Below are positions 18,519 to 26,595 of a stretch of 64,000 nt of DNA, in pieces. A program made the position numbers and the translations under genes. The notes under the pieces are model-generated. The model searched no databases. It was not told the DNA's origin and worked only from the letters and a program-made list of their open reading frames with translations. Within the stretch, counting starts at the first letter, position 1, and each line of letters begins with the position of its first letter. This DNA is from Streptomyces sp. WMMC500 (GTDB lineage Bacteria; Actinomycetota; Actinomycetes; Streptomycetales; Streptomycetaceae). The stretch is taken from the NCBI RefSeq assembly GCF_027497195.1, contig NZ_CP114905.1, positions 1,984,001 to 2,048,000 on the forward strand, in the 5' to 3' direction.

Positions 18519-19361
18519 ATGGCTGACTGGCACCTGTCCCACACCTTCGCAAGCGCCTCCGGCGCCGTCCGGTGGGACCGCCTCGGCGACCCGGACGCCG
18601 AGCCGCTCGTCCTGCTGCACGGCACACCCTTCTCGTCGTACGTCTGGCGGCCGGTCGCCCGGGCGCTGGCCGACCGCTACCGGGTCCACGTCTGGGACAT
18701 GCCCGGCTACGGCGCCTCGGAGGCGGCCGCGGGCCAGGACCTCTCCCTGGATGCGATGAGCGGCGTCTTCACCGCCCTCCTCGACCTCTGGGGGCTGGAT
18801 CGGCCCCTGGTGGCCGCACACGACTCGGGCGGAGCCGTCGCCCTCGGGGCCCATCTGCTGCGCGGCGCCTCCTACCGCGCCCTGGCTCTGGTCGACGCCG
18901 TCTGCCTGCCGCCCTGGGGCAGCCCGTTCTCCGCCCTGGTCGGGGAACACGCCGAGGTCTTCGCCCGCCTCCCGCTCCCGGTGCACGAAGCCCTCGTGCG
19001 CGAGTACGTCCAGTCCGCCAGCAGCCCCGGCCTCCACCCCGCCGAGCTCGACCGGCTGGTCGCCCCCTGGCTCGGCGAAGCCGGCCGCGCGGCCTTCTTC
19101 CGCCAGCTCACCCAGCGCCTGGACGACCAGCGCTACACGGACGCCATGCAACCCCGCTACTCCGCGATCGACCTGCCCGTGCTCATCTGCTGGGGCGAGG
19201 ACGACACGAGCTGGGTCCCGCTCCCCCGCGGCCGTGAACTCGCCGCACTCATCCCGGACGCCCGTCTGCACACCCTCCCCGACGCCGGCCACCTGGCCCC
19301 GCTCGACGCCCCGGCCGAACTCGCCACCACCCTCCTCACCTTCCTCACGTCCCTACCCTGA
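18519..19361 (+). CDS. Alpha/beta hydrolase with Asp nucleophile (dehalogenase/epoxide-hydrolase type)
   Basis: This 280-residue protein carries HGTPFSSYVW as oxyanion region and VAAHDSGGAVAL at the nucleophile elbow. Asp occupies the nucleophile position, as in haloalkane dehalogenases and epoxide hydrolases, rather than Ser. ICWGEDDTSWVPL and DAGHLAPLDAPAE supply the acid and the His. No ribosome-binding site is seen before ATG 18519, so the transcript may be leaderless. It is convergent with the MFS gene at 19400. Confidence 0.85.
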   Translation: MADWHLSHTFASASGAVRWDRLGDPDAEPLVLLHGTPFSSYVWRPVARALADRYRVHVWDMPGYGASEAAAGQDLSLDAMSGVFTALLDLWGLDRPLVAAHDSGGAVALGAHLLRGASYRALALVDAVCLPPWGSPFSALVGEHAEVFARLPLPVHEALVREYVQSASSPGLHPAELDRLVAPWLGEAGRAAFFRQLTQRLDDQRYTDAMQPRYSAIDLPVLICWGEDDTSWVPLPRGRELAALIPDARLHTLPDAGHLAPLDAPAELATTLLTFLTSLP

Positions 19362-19399
19362 CGAACACCCGCAGCCGCGCACGCGGCGGCAGCGACGGG

Positions 19400-20683
19400 T
19401 CAGGAGGCGGGCTTGGGTTCGGGGACCGGTTCTGCGGCCGGGTGTGACCGGCGGGTGAAGTTCCGCGCGGTGGGGGTCAGGGCCGCGGCGGCGGGGGCCA
19501 GGAAGCAGATCAGCGCGCAGGCGCCGAGGACCGGTCGCAGCCCGAAGGCGTCGATGGCCGGCGCGATGAGCGCCAGGCCGACGGGTGCCAGGCCGTAGGA
19601 GACGAGGAAGTCCAGCGACGAGACGCGGGCCAGCTTGTCCGGGGCGACCTCGCGCTGGGTGGCGGTGAACCAGGGCACGTTGAACAGCTCGATGCCCAGC
19701 CCCGCGATCACGTAGGCGGCGATCACGACGACGACGTGGACCGGGAACATCAGACTCAGCGGGGCGAATCCGTACGCGGCGAGCGCGGCCAGAGCCGTCC
19801 AGCCCTGCGCGCGCGGGCGCCAGCGCGCGATGACCACCGCACCGGCGAGCGCCCCGGCGGTGTACGCGGTCATGGCGGCGGCGAGCACCGCCCCGGTGTC
19901 GTAGCGGTCCCGGCTGACCAGCGGCAGGGCGACGCCGGTGGCGGAGTAACCGGTGAAGATCACGGCGGTCAGCGCGCCGAGGCCGGCGACGAACCAGGGA
20001 TGGCGGCGGGCCTCCCGTATCCCCTCGGCGAACTCGGCGAAGAAGGAACCGCCCGAAGCCCCCGTGGCCGCTGCCCCGCCCGCCGCCCGCCCGGGCACCA
20101 GCGCGGCGACCAGCCACAGCAGGCCTATGCCCAGCAGCAGCGCCCAGGTGTCGAGGAACACCGCCAGCAGCGCGGCAAGTGTCGGACCGACCAGCGTCGT
20201 GACGCGAACCGCCAACGTCATCGCGGCATTTGCCTGCTGCCTCCGCCCCGCGTCGACGACCTCCGCGGTCAGCGCCTGAAACGCCGGCCGGCACGCGCCC
20301 TGCCCGGCACCCGCCACCGCGGCCGCCACGGCCATCAACGCCACGGAGCGGTCCAGACCCGCGGCGAGCAACGGCGCGGACGCCGCGGCGGCCAGGCCGG
20401 ACCACAACACCACGCCCCGGCGGGAATGCCTGTCGGCGAGCACGCCGGCCACCGGCACCGCCGCGAGGAAGCCGACGGTACGGGCGGCGAGCAGCAACCC
20501 CAACTCCGCCGCCGTCAGCACCCGTTCCAGCACCGCCAGCCCCAGCACGAACGGCAACGCCCACGTGGCCAGGCCGGAGGCGGTCGTCCCGCACCACAGC
20601 CGCAGGAACCCCACGTCGAGCAGCACGGAACGCTTGTCCGGCGCGTTGGCCGGAGCGGGAGAGGGCGTCGGCGAGGTCGGCAC
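19400..20683 (-). CDS. MFS exporter, EntS-like, candidate zincophore exporter
   Basis: This membrane protein of 427 residues has about 12 hydrophobic segments and an MFS loop motif GVLADRHSRRG near residue 85. Its overall pattern is like EntS-type siderophore exporters. The frame can start at GTG 20722, but GTG 20683 has AGGAGC eight bases upstream and is preferred. It is divergent from a FecBCD-type ABC importer, with a Zur-like box midway between them; a TAAGCT -10 at 20753-20748 would drive it. Context suggests export of the ligand that the ABC system brings back. Confidence 0.82.
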   Translation of the reverse strand: MPTSPTPSPAPANAPDKRSVLLDVGFLRLWCGTTASGLATWALPFVLGLAVLERVLTAAELGLLLAARTVGFLAAVPVAGVLADRHSRRGVVLWSGLAAAASAPLLAAGLDRSVALMAVAAAVAGAGQGACRPAFQALTAEVVDAGRRQQANAAMTLAVRVTTLVGPTLAALLAVFLDTWALLLGIGLLWLVAALVPGRAAGGAAATGASGGSFFAEFAEGIREARRHPWFVAGLGALTAVIFTGYSATGVALPLVSRDRYDTGAVLAAAMTAYTAGALAGAVVIARWRPRAQGWTALAALAAYGFAPLSLMFPVHVVVVIAAYVIAGLGIELFNVPWFTATQREVAPDKLARVSSLDFLVSYGLAPVGLALIAPAIDAFGLRPVLGACALICFLAPAAAALTPTARNFTRRSHPAAEPVPEPKPAS

Positions 20684-20747
20684 GGCGTGATGCTCCTGTC
20701 GTTCGGTCGTGGCAGTCGTCACCCGTCGTGCGGGAGGACCCTCCGGC

Positions 20748-20776
20748 AGCTTACTGAAAATTGTTATCGTTATACT
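20748..20776. promoter_or_regulatory. Bidirectional Zur-type promoter (box Z1 at 20755-20769)
   Basis: The 15-bp site TGAAAATTGTTATCG has a perfect left half of the actinobacterial Zur box (TGAAAATGATTTTCA type) and a right half of GTTATCG, also found at 26093. It is flanked with one-base gaps by a rightward -10 TATACT (20771-20776) and a leftward -10 TAAGCT (20753-20748). A bound repressor would block both the importer and the exporter promoter. Confidence 0.6.
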
Positions 20777-20894
20777 TCCGGCTCGTCACTCTCTTGCACG
20801 CCATTCCCTGTTGCCACATCATGGCAACGCTCCAGCGTGTCCGCGTCAACCCGCGGCCCGCGCGAGAACCGCGAGAACCCTGACCGGAGGATTG

Positions 20895-21908
20895 ATGCGC
20901 CACGCAGTTCGCCTCGGCAGCGCCCTGACCCTGGCCCTCACTGTCGCGGCGGCGGGGTGTTCCTCACCGGACGCCTCCGGCGACTCCGACGCGGCGGGCG
21001 CGGAAGCGACCACGGTGACCAGTTGCGGTCGGAAGCTGGCCTTCGGCGGGGCGCCGGAGCGGGCGGTCACCCTGGACCAGTCCTCCACCGAGACGCTGCT
21101 GGAGCTCGGGCTGGCCGATCGCATCGCGGGCACGTCCAACCTCAAGACGAAGGTCGCCGACGAGTACGCCGACGCCTACGAGGACGTACCGGTCATCAGC
21201 CCGAAGATCCTCACCGGCGAGCGGCTGCGGGAGGCCACCCCGGACGTGGTGGTGTCCTCCTTCACCGACTTGTTCACCAAGGACCAGGTCGGCACCCGCC
21301 GGGAGTTGGCGGACCTGGACCTGCCCTCGTACGTGAGCGCGGTGGACTGCCCGCAGCACAACGATCCCGGCAAGACGCCCTTCGACCTCCTCTTCGACGA
21401 CTACGCGAACCTCGGCAGGATCTTCGGCGTCGAGGACCGGGCCGGCAAGCTCGTCGCCGAACAGCGCGACGCGGTGAAGACGGCCGCCCGTACCGGCGAG
21501 AACGTCGCGGGGAAGCCGACCGTCGTCTGGCTCTACTCCGTCTACAAAGGGCTCCCCTACGTGGCGGGCGGGACCGGGATGCCCAGCGAGATGAGCCGGC
21601 TGCTGGGAGCCGGGAACGCCTTCGACGACGTCAACGAGGACTGGCCGGAGGTCTCGTGGGAGGCCATCGCCGAGAGGGATCCCGACGTCATCGTCGTCGG
21701 CGACCTGTCGGAGCGCGGCGCACCGGGCGACAGCGCCGACGAGAAGCTGGACATGATGCGCAAGGACCCGCTGGTGTCCGAGCTGACCGCCGTCACCGAG
21801 AACCGCATCATCGAGGTACCCGGCATCGAGATGGACCCGTCGGTGCGTACGGTGAACACCCTTCGCCTGGTGGCCGACGGCTTGCAGAAGCTGGGATATG
21901 TCCGCTGA
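20895..21908 (+). CDS. ABC transporter substrate-binding lipoprotein (FepB/FecB type)
   Basis: This 337-residue protein has a lipoprotein signal with lipobox VAAAGCSS (Cys near residue 22) and the two-lobed helical-backbone fold of siderophore/B12 binding proteins: RAVTLDQSSTETLLELGLADRIAGT near the N-terminus and VSWEAIAERDPDVIVV in the second lobe. Family ligands are metal-siderophore complexes. GGAGG lies just before ATG 20895. The leader is about 110 bases from the predicted Zur-controlled start. Its stop overlaps the permease gene by 11 bases, so the three ABC genes form one operon. Zinc-responsive control suggests a Zn-chelate rather than a ferric siderophore. Confidence 0.88.
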   Translation: MRHAVRLGSALTLALTVAAAGCSSPDASGDSDAAGAEATTVTSCGRKLAFGGAPERAVTLDQSSTETLLELGLADRIAGTSNLKTKVADEYADAYEDVPVISPKILTGERLREATPDVVVSSFTDLFTKDQVGTRRELADLDLPSYVSAVDCPQHNDPGKTPFDLLFDDYANLGRIFGVEDRAGKLVAEQRDAVKTAARTGENVAGKPTVVWLYSVYKGLPYVAGGTGMPSEMSRLLGAGNAFDDVNEDWPEVSWEAIAERDPDVIVVGDLSERGAPGDSADEKLDMMRKDPLVSELTAVTENRIIEVPGIEMDPSVRTVNTLRLVADGLQKLGYVR

Positions 21909-23037
21909 TCCGGCCGCCACGGCGGGCGGGGCGGATCTGCTCCATCCCTCGGCCCGCAGATCCCCGCACCCCGTCAAGGCGACCGCGGCCGGTGCGCCCG
22001 TTCCGGCACCACCGGCCTTCGGCCGGTCGGCCCTGTCCTTCACCTCGCTGCTCCTGCTCGGCGTGGCGGTCCTGGTCGCCTCCCTGGCGGCGTCGGTACG
22101 CATCGGGGTGGCCGACGTGGGCTACACCGATCTGTGGCGGGTGGTGGCCCCCCGGCTGGGGCTGGACGTCGAGCCGCTGCCGCGCCTGACCGACTCGCTG
22201 ATCTGGGACCTGCGCGTACCCCGGGTGCTGCTGGCGGCCCTGGTCGGCGCGGGGCTGGCGGCGTGCGGTGCCGCGCTGCAGGCCATCACGCGCAACCCGC
22301 TGGCCGACCCCTATCTGCTCGGCATCTCCTCCGGGGCGTCGACGGGGGCGGTCGTGGTGGTCGTCCTCGGCTTCGGCGCGGGGTCGCTCGGCGTGACCGG
22401 CGGCGCCTTCGCCGGCGCCACGTTGTCGTTCGCCCTGCTGATGCTGCTGCTGCGGCGCAGCGGGCTCGACTCCATGCGGGTCGTGCTCACCGGCGTGGTG
22501 GTGGCGAAGCTGTTCGAGGCGCTGACCTACCTCATCATGATGGCCGCGGGCGAGGCCGACGCCATCCGGGCGATTCTCCAGTGGCTGCTGGGGTCGATGG
22601 CCTCTGCCCGCTGGGATTCGGTGGGGATCTGCGCGGCCGTCACCCTGGTCGGCCTCGTGGTGGTCTGGTCGTACGCCACCGCGCTCGACGGGCTCGCCTT
22701 CGGCGCCGACACCGCCGCTTCCCTGGGTATCGCCGTTCGCAGAGCCCGCCTCGTCCTGCTGGTGGTGACCTCGCTGATGACGGCGGTGGCCGTCGCCGCG
22801 GTCGGCGCGATCGGGTTCGTCGGGCTGATCGTGCCGCACGGCGTCCGGTTCCTGGCCGGCCCGCTGCACCGCAGGCTGCTGCCGCTCTCGGCGCTCGTCG
22901 GCGCGGTCTTCCTGGTCTGGACCGACGCGCTCGCCCGGGTCGCCTTCGACCCCCGGGAGGTCCCCGTCGGCGTCTTCACGGCCGTGCTCGGCGTCCCGCT
23001 GTTCCTCCTCATCATGCGCAAGCGGGGCGAGCTGTGA
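21898..23037 (+). CDS. FecCD-family ABC transporter permease
   Basis: This 379-residue protein has about nine to ten membrane segments, a Pro/Ala-rich cytoplasmic N-terminus of about 45 residues, and the FecCD hallmarks RNPLADPYLLGISSGAS and AAVGAIGFVGLIVPH. A single permease (dimer expected) pairs with the binding protein upstream and the ATPase downstream. Start ATG 21898 lies inside the end of the binding-protein gene; the stop TGA overlaps the GTG of the ATPase gene, giving tight coupling. Confidence 0.92.
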   Translation: MSADPAATAGGADLLHPSARRSPHPVKATAAGAPVPAPPAFGRSALSFTSLLLLGVAVLVASLAASVRIGVADVGYTDLWRVVAPRLGLDVEPLPRLTDSLIWDLRVPRVLLAALVGAGLAACGAALQAITRNPLADPYLLGISSGASTGAVVVVVLGFGAGSLGVTGGAFAGATLSFALLMLLLRRSGLDSMRVVLTGVVVAKLFEALTYLIMMAAGEADAIRAILQWLLGSMASARWDSVGICAAVTLVGLVVVWSYATALDGLAFGADTAASLGIAVRRARLVLLVVTSLMTAVAVAAVGAIGFVGLIVPHGVRFLAGPLHRRLLPLSALVGAVFLVWTDALARVAFDPREVPVGVFTAVLGVPLFLLIMRKRGEL

Positions 23038-23909
23038 GAATCACCGCCGAGAAGCTGAGCTGGTCCGCCGCCGGCAAGACGATCGTCGACGGGGTCAGCC
23101 TGGACGTCGCTCCGCAGGAGACGGTCGGCCTGATCGGCCCCAACGGCTCCGGCAAGTCGTCCCTCCTGCGCTGCCTGGCCGGCCTGCGCCCGCCGAGCGC
23201 GGGCACCGTCCGCTACGACGGCGAGAGCATCGCCGGCTGGGACGCACGGAAGACGGCCCGGCACCTCGCCTTCGTCGAGCAGACCGCGGGCACCGACAGC
23301 GACCTGCGCGTCGCAGACGTCGTCGGCCTCGGCCGCACCCCGTTCCGCGACCGGTGGCGCGGCCCGGACGCCGTCGACCGCGCCGTCGTCGCCGCCGCCC
23401 TGGACCGTCTCGACCTGACCGACCTCGCCGACCGGGCCTGGAAGACCCTCTCGGGCGGCGAACAGCAGCGCACCCACCTCGCCCGGGCCCTCGCCCAGCA
23501 GCCGTACGCCCTGCTCCTCGACGAGCCCACCAACCACCTGGACGTCAAACACCAACTCCAGCTCATGGAGCTGATCGAGGGCACCGATCAGACGGTGCTC
23601 GTCGCCCTGCACGACCTCTCCCTGGCCGCCCGCTCCTGCGACCGGCTGCTGCTCATGAACCACGGCCGCCTGGTCGCCGACGGCCCGCCCGAGGCCGTCC
23701 TCACGCCGGACCGGCTCAGGGAGGTCTTCGGGGTCGAGGCCGAGATCGGCCGCGACAGCCTCGGCAACCTCGCGGTCGCCTACCGCGGCCCCGCCCCGCA
23801 TCCGGCCGGGCCCGGCCGGACCCGGCACCCGCGCATCCCCGTCGTCGACGACGGGCCCGCCGACCGGAACCCGGTCCGCGTACGGGCAGAGGCCGACGGC
23901 CCCGGCTGA
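23034..23909 (+). CDS. FecE/FepC-type ABC transporter ATP-binding protein
   Basis: This 291-residue protein has Walker A GPNGSGKSS near residues 37-45, the ABC signature LSGGEQQR, Walker B LLLDEPTNHLD, and the H-loop in VALHDLS. It energises import by the FecCD-type permease. The GTG start at 23034 overlaps the permease stop (GTGA). A Pro/Arg-rich tail of about 35 residues extends beyond the normal family end. Confidence 0.93.
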   Translation: MRITAEKLSWSAAGKTIVDGVSLDVAPQETVGLIGPNGSGKSSLLRCLAGLRPPSAGTVRYDGESIAGWDARKTARHLAFVEQTAGTDSDLRVADVVGLGRTPFRDRWRGPDAVDRAVVAAALDRLDLTDLADRAWKTLSGGEQQRTHLARALAQQPYALLLDEPTNHLDVKHQLQLMELIEGTDQTVLVALHDLSLAARSCDRLLLMNHGRLVADGPPEAVLTPDRLREVFGVEAEIGRDSLGNLAVAYRGPAPHPAGPGRTRHPRIPVVDDGPADRNPVRVRAEADGPG

Positions 23910-23990
23910 GCGCGGCCGGGCGCGCGATGGCCGGTGGCGAGCACATCCTCGTGATCGACGAGGCGGTGCACCGGCCTCGACCGGGAAAGA

Positions 23991-24016
23991 TGGAAACGAT
24001 TGTCAGCTTGTACAGT
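23991..24016 (+). promoter_or_regulatory. Zur-like box Z2 with adjacent -10, leaderless promoter
   Basis: TGGAAACGATTGTCA (23991-24005) fits the Zur-box pattern. Five bases later is a -10 TACAGT (24011-24016), then only six bases before ATG 24023. This arrangement predicts a leaderless methyltransferase mRNA whose promoter spacer is covered by the box. Confidence 0.62.
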
Positions 24017-24022
24017 GACCGG

Positions 24023-24898
24023 ATGGCTGGTGACAGTGCGGGTGCGACGGGGACGTCGGCCCCGAAGTGGAGCGACGAGCTCAGCGAGTTGGAGCGTGCG
24101 GGAGAGATCTCCGTACCGTGGGTCCGGCAAGCCGCCGAGTGGCTCGCCGGGCGCGGGAGGGCCGCGCGGATCCTGGACGTCGGGTCGGGGCCGGGCTGGG
24201 CGGCATCGGTCCTGGCCGCGTCCTTCCCGGCCGGCGAGGTGGTCGCGGTCGACGCCACACCGGAGTTCGTCGCCCGGGCCGCCGAGCGCTTCGCCGGCCT
24301 CGGCCTCGGCGGCCGGGCCCGGGCCGAGCGGGGCGAGCTGGACTCGGCCGCACTGGACCGGCTCGGGCCGGCGGATCTGGTGTGGAGTTCGCACGTCGTC
24401 CACCATCTTCCCGATCCGGTCGACGGGCTGCGCCGTCTCGGGCGGCTGCTCGCCCCGGGCGGCGTCCTGGCGCTGGCCGAGGGCGGACTGCCGGCGCGTT
24501 ACCTGCCCGGCGGGTACGGCGTGGCGGCGCCGGGCTTCGTCTCCCGTCTGGAGGCGGCCTTGAGCGACTACTTCGTCCACCACTGGTCGCTCACCGCACC
24601 GGCGGTCGGCGGTGGGCGCGACTGGCCCCTGCTCCTGGCCGACGCGGGACTGCACCACCTCGACTCGCGCACCTTCCTGCTCGACGTCCCGGCACCGGTC
24701 GACGACCAGGTGCGGGCGTACGTGGTCGACCGGTTCACGCAGATCGCCGACCGTGTCGGGGACCGCCTGGACGCTCAGGACGCGGCCGCGCTCGGCCGCC
24801 TGCTCGACCCGGACGACGAGGCCGCGCTGGTGAACCGGCCGGATCTGTTCCTCCTGAGCGCGTTCACGGTCCACCTGGCCGGTCCCGGCGCGGCGTAG
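24023..24898 (+). CDS. Class I SAM-dependent methyltransferase, Zur-box controlled
   Basis: This 291-residue protein has SAM-binding motif I ILDVGSGPGWAASVLA near residues 49-64, acidic loop VVAVDATPEF, and motif WSSHVVHHLPDPVDGLRRLGRLLAPGGVLALAEGG. The substrate is unknown. The frame is open far upstream inside the ABC ATPase gene, but the -10/ATG arrangement at 24011-24023 fixes a leaderless start. It sits directly after the ABC importer and under its own Zur-like box, so it probably modifies the same small molecule or protects against zinc starvation in another way. Confidence 0.85.
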   Translation: MAGDSAGATGTSAPKWSDELSELERAGEISVPWVRQAAEWLAGRGRAARILDVGSGPGWAASVLAASFPAGEVVAVDATPEFVARAAERFAGLGLGGRARAERGELDSAALDRLGPADLVWSSHVVHHLPDPVDGLRRLGRLLAPGGVLALAEGGLPARYLPGGYGVAAPGFVSRLEAALSDYFVHHWSLTAPAVGGGRDWPLLLADAGLHHLDSRTFLLDVPAPVDDQVRAYVVDRFTQIADRVGDRLDAQDAAALGRLLDPDDEAALVNRPDLFLLSAFTVHLAGPGAA

Positions 24899-24991
24899 GC
24901 GACCACGAGCCGGCCGCTCCGCGCGCCGACGTCGGCGCTCACCGTGCCCCCGGGTGGACCGGGTGCCGCAAGGCGCTGCGCACCGGGGACG

Positions 24992-25693
24992 TCACAGCCG
25001 GATGCCGTCGGGCAGCCGGAGCGCGGCGATGCGCCCGTCGCGGGTGGCGGCGACCAGCAGCCCGGGGCCACACCAGGCCAACGCGGTGACGCGGGCGCCG
25101 AGTTCGTACCGGCGCACCGGTCCCAGGCGTTCCCCGGGGCGGCCGGCCGCCGCGTGCCAGAGGGCGAGCGTGCCGTCGTCGCCCCCGGTGGCCAGATGGG
25201 CGCGGGTGCCGGGACGCCAGGCCAGCGCGGTGACGGCCTCGTGGGCCCGGAGCGTGCGCGGGCCGGTGCCGGCCGGGCCCGTGCCGGAGAGGTCCCGGAC
25301 GGTGACGTCCGAGGCGCCGTCGGCGGCGAGCCACCGGCCGGTGTCGTCGAAGGCCGGCCGGGAGACCTTCGCCGGGTCGCCGGGCATGGTGACCTCGTCG
25401 CCGTCGTGGGTGCGCCAGACATGAAGGGCGGCGTCGTGGCCGCCGCAGCAGATCCAGCGGCCGGTCGGGGCGATGGCCAGCGCCGGGTGGGAGCCGGCGT
25501 GGGGGTAGGTGGACACGGGTGCGGGCCGGTGGTGTTCGTGGCAACGCACCGCCCCGTACGCGGCGACGGCCAGTCGTCGTCCGCCACGCAACCAGCCGAT
25601 GCCGGTGACGGTGCCGGGCGCGGGCTCGGTGGCCCACACCTCGGTGCCGTCCGGGCGGAGGACGACGGCCCGCCGGCCCGTCGCGACAGCCAC
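24992..25693 (-). CDS. WD40-repeat protein, probably frameshifted at its 5' end
   Basis: The 233-residue frame shows WD40-type repeats (HPALAIAPTGRWICCGGHDAALHVW, VTALAWRPGTRAHLATGGDDGTLALW, VTALAWCGPGLLVAATRDGRIAAL), enough for about five blades. The first usable start in frame is GTG 25693, but good WD40 sequence continues 14 codons upstream. A perfect ribosome-binding site (GGAGGTGA) plus ATG at 25737 stands in a different frame. One base inserted right after that ATG would restore MEHRFRYAAW..., so the true gene is probably 24992-25737 with a one-base deletion or sequencing error. Its role in the zinc island is unknown. Confidence 0.68.
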   Translation of the reverse strand: MAVATGRRAVVLRPDGTEVWATEPAPGTVTGIGWLRGGRRLAVAAYGAVRCHEHHRPAPVSTYPHAGSHPALAIAPTGRWICCGGHDAALHVWRTHDGDEVTMPGDPAKVSRPAFDDTGRWLAADGASDVTVRDLSGTGPAGTGPRTLRAHEAVTALAWRPGTRAHLATGGDDGTLALWHAAAGRPGERLGPVRRYELGARVTALAWCGPGLLVAATRDGRIAALRLPDGIRL

Positions 25694-25744
25694 CCGGTCG
25701 GCTCCGGACCAGGCGGCGTACCGGAAGCGGTGCTCATACGCCGG

Positions 25745-26086
25745 TCACCTCCGCGGCCGGGTCGGGGGCGGCCGGAGCCGGGGTCCCGTGAGGGGGCGGT
25801 CGAACCTGTCGCGGCGGCGCGGCGGAGCGCAGAGGCCGCGGATCCGGTCACGGACGGGCCGCCTCCACTCGACGACGTGCGTGATCCCGCGCGGCTGGAG
25901 TGCGCCGGGCAGCACGGGAGCGTGCTCACGCGGGGCCCGCAGGCAGCGTGCGCAGACGCCGCTGAGTTCGCCGGTGTCAGGCCGACGGCGACGCCGGCCG
26001 CGGCCAGCCCGGCGTGCAGTTGCCGGGCAGAGACGAAACCGCTCCGCGGCCGCGTTCGGCGAAATCCACGAAATGCATTCCTGGAT
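25745..26086 (-). pseudogene. Possible decayed or frameshifted small gene with Cys motifs
   Basis: The minus strand holds a 114-codon open frame without a proper start; its last 75 codons have coding-like GC3. It contains GELSGVCARCLRAPREHAPV (a C-x2-C pair) and RIRGLCAPPRRRDR, and ends in a TGA that overlaps the WD40 ribosome-binding site. The first third looks better in a neighbouring frame (RQLHAGLAAAGVAVGL), so one or two indels may have broken it. I recognise no family. It fills most of the 500-base gap between the WD40 gene and the His-rich gene. Confidence 0.35.
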
Positions 26087-26092
26087 TCACGG

Positions 26093-26123
26093 TGAAAATC
26101 GTTATCGAGTTCACTCGTAAAAT
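26093..26123 (+). promoter_or_regulatory. Zur-like box Z3 and -10 for the His-rich gene
   Basis: TGAAAATCGTTATCG (26093-26107) differs from box Z1 at one position. A -10 TAAAAT follows at 26118-26123, predicting a leader of about 115 bases to GTG 26245. The surrounding stretch (about 26070-26230) is unusually AT-rich for this genome. Confidence 0.6.
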
Positions 26124-26244
26124 TACCCGTTTGTCAATGTGTGTCCTATGTGACAGTTTTACCTGCAAGGATAGAAATAAGGTGACAGATCACACTTTGC
26201 CGCCTCTCGCAGGCGGTGTTCCGAAACCGTGGAGATGAAAGAGC

Positions 26245-26547
26245 GTGGCAACATCTGTGCAGCACATGCCGCATCCCGGACACGATCACGTGCACGGCGA
26301 AGGCTGCGGACACGTAGCGGTCCCTCACGACGGTCACATCGATTACGTGCACGACGGTCATCTGCACCGCGTGCACGAGGGTCACGCGGACGAGTGCGAG
26401 GTGGGCGAGCACCGGGAGCACGCCGGTCACACCCACGTACACGGCGAAGACTGCGGGCACGTGGCGGTCCCTCACGGCGACCACATGGACTATGTGCACG
26501 ACGGCCACCGCCACGCGGCCCACCAGGGGCACTGGGACGAACACTGA
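26245..26547 (+). CDS. Histidine-rich two-repeat protein, likely zinc-binding
   Basis: This 100-residue protein has about 27 His and 3 Cys. Two near-copies of one unit, H-x-HVHGE-x-CGHVAVPH-x2-H-x-DYVHDGH-x-H, occupy residues about 13-41 and 64-92, linked by HEGHADECEVGEHREHAG. There is no signal peptide, so it should be cytosolic. High His density and position under a Zur-like box suggest a zinc buffer, chaperone or sensor used when zinc is scarce. I recall similar uncharacterised His-rich proteins near zinc genes in other bacteria but cannot verify that here. The start is GTG 26245 with GGAG ten bases upstream. Confidence 0.82.
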   Translation: MATSVQHMPHPGHDHVHGEGCGHVAVPHDGHIDYVHDGHLHRVHEGHADECEVGEHREHAGHTHVHGEDCGHVAVPHGDHMDYVHDGHRHAAHQGHWDEH

Positions 26548-26595
26548 CGGCTCTTCCCGCGGTGCCCGAACCACGCGGGCTGGCAGGCTACGGGG

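Noticed and set aside
20751..20780. Iron-type (DtxR/IdeR/DmdR1) box in front of the FecBCD operon
   Set aside because: The TTAGGTTAGGCTAACCTAA-type pattern is absent; the TGAAAAT...TATCG site fits a Zur-type box better.
25977..26168. 63-codon minus frame across the AT-rich region
   Set aside because: It spans box Z3 and its promoter, has no ribosome-binding site, and only its last part (MHFVDFAERGRG...) could belong to a broken gene.
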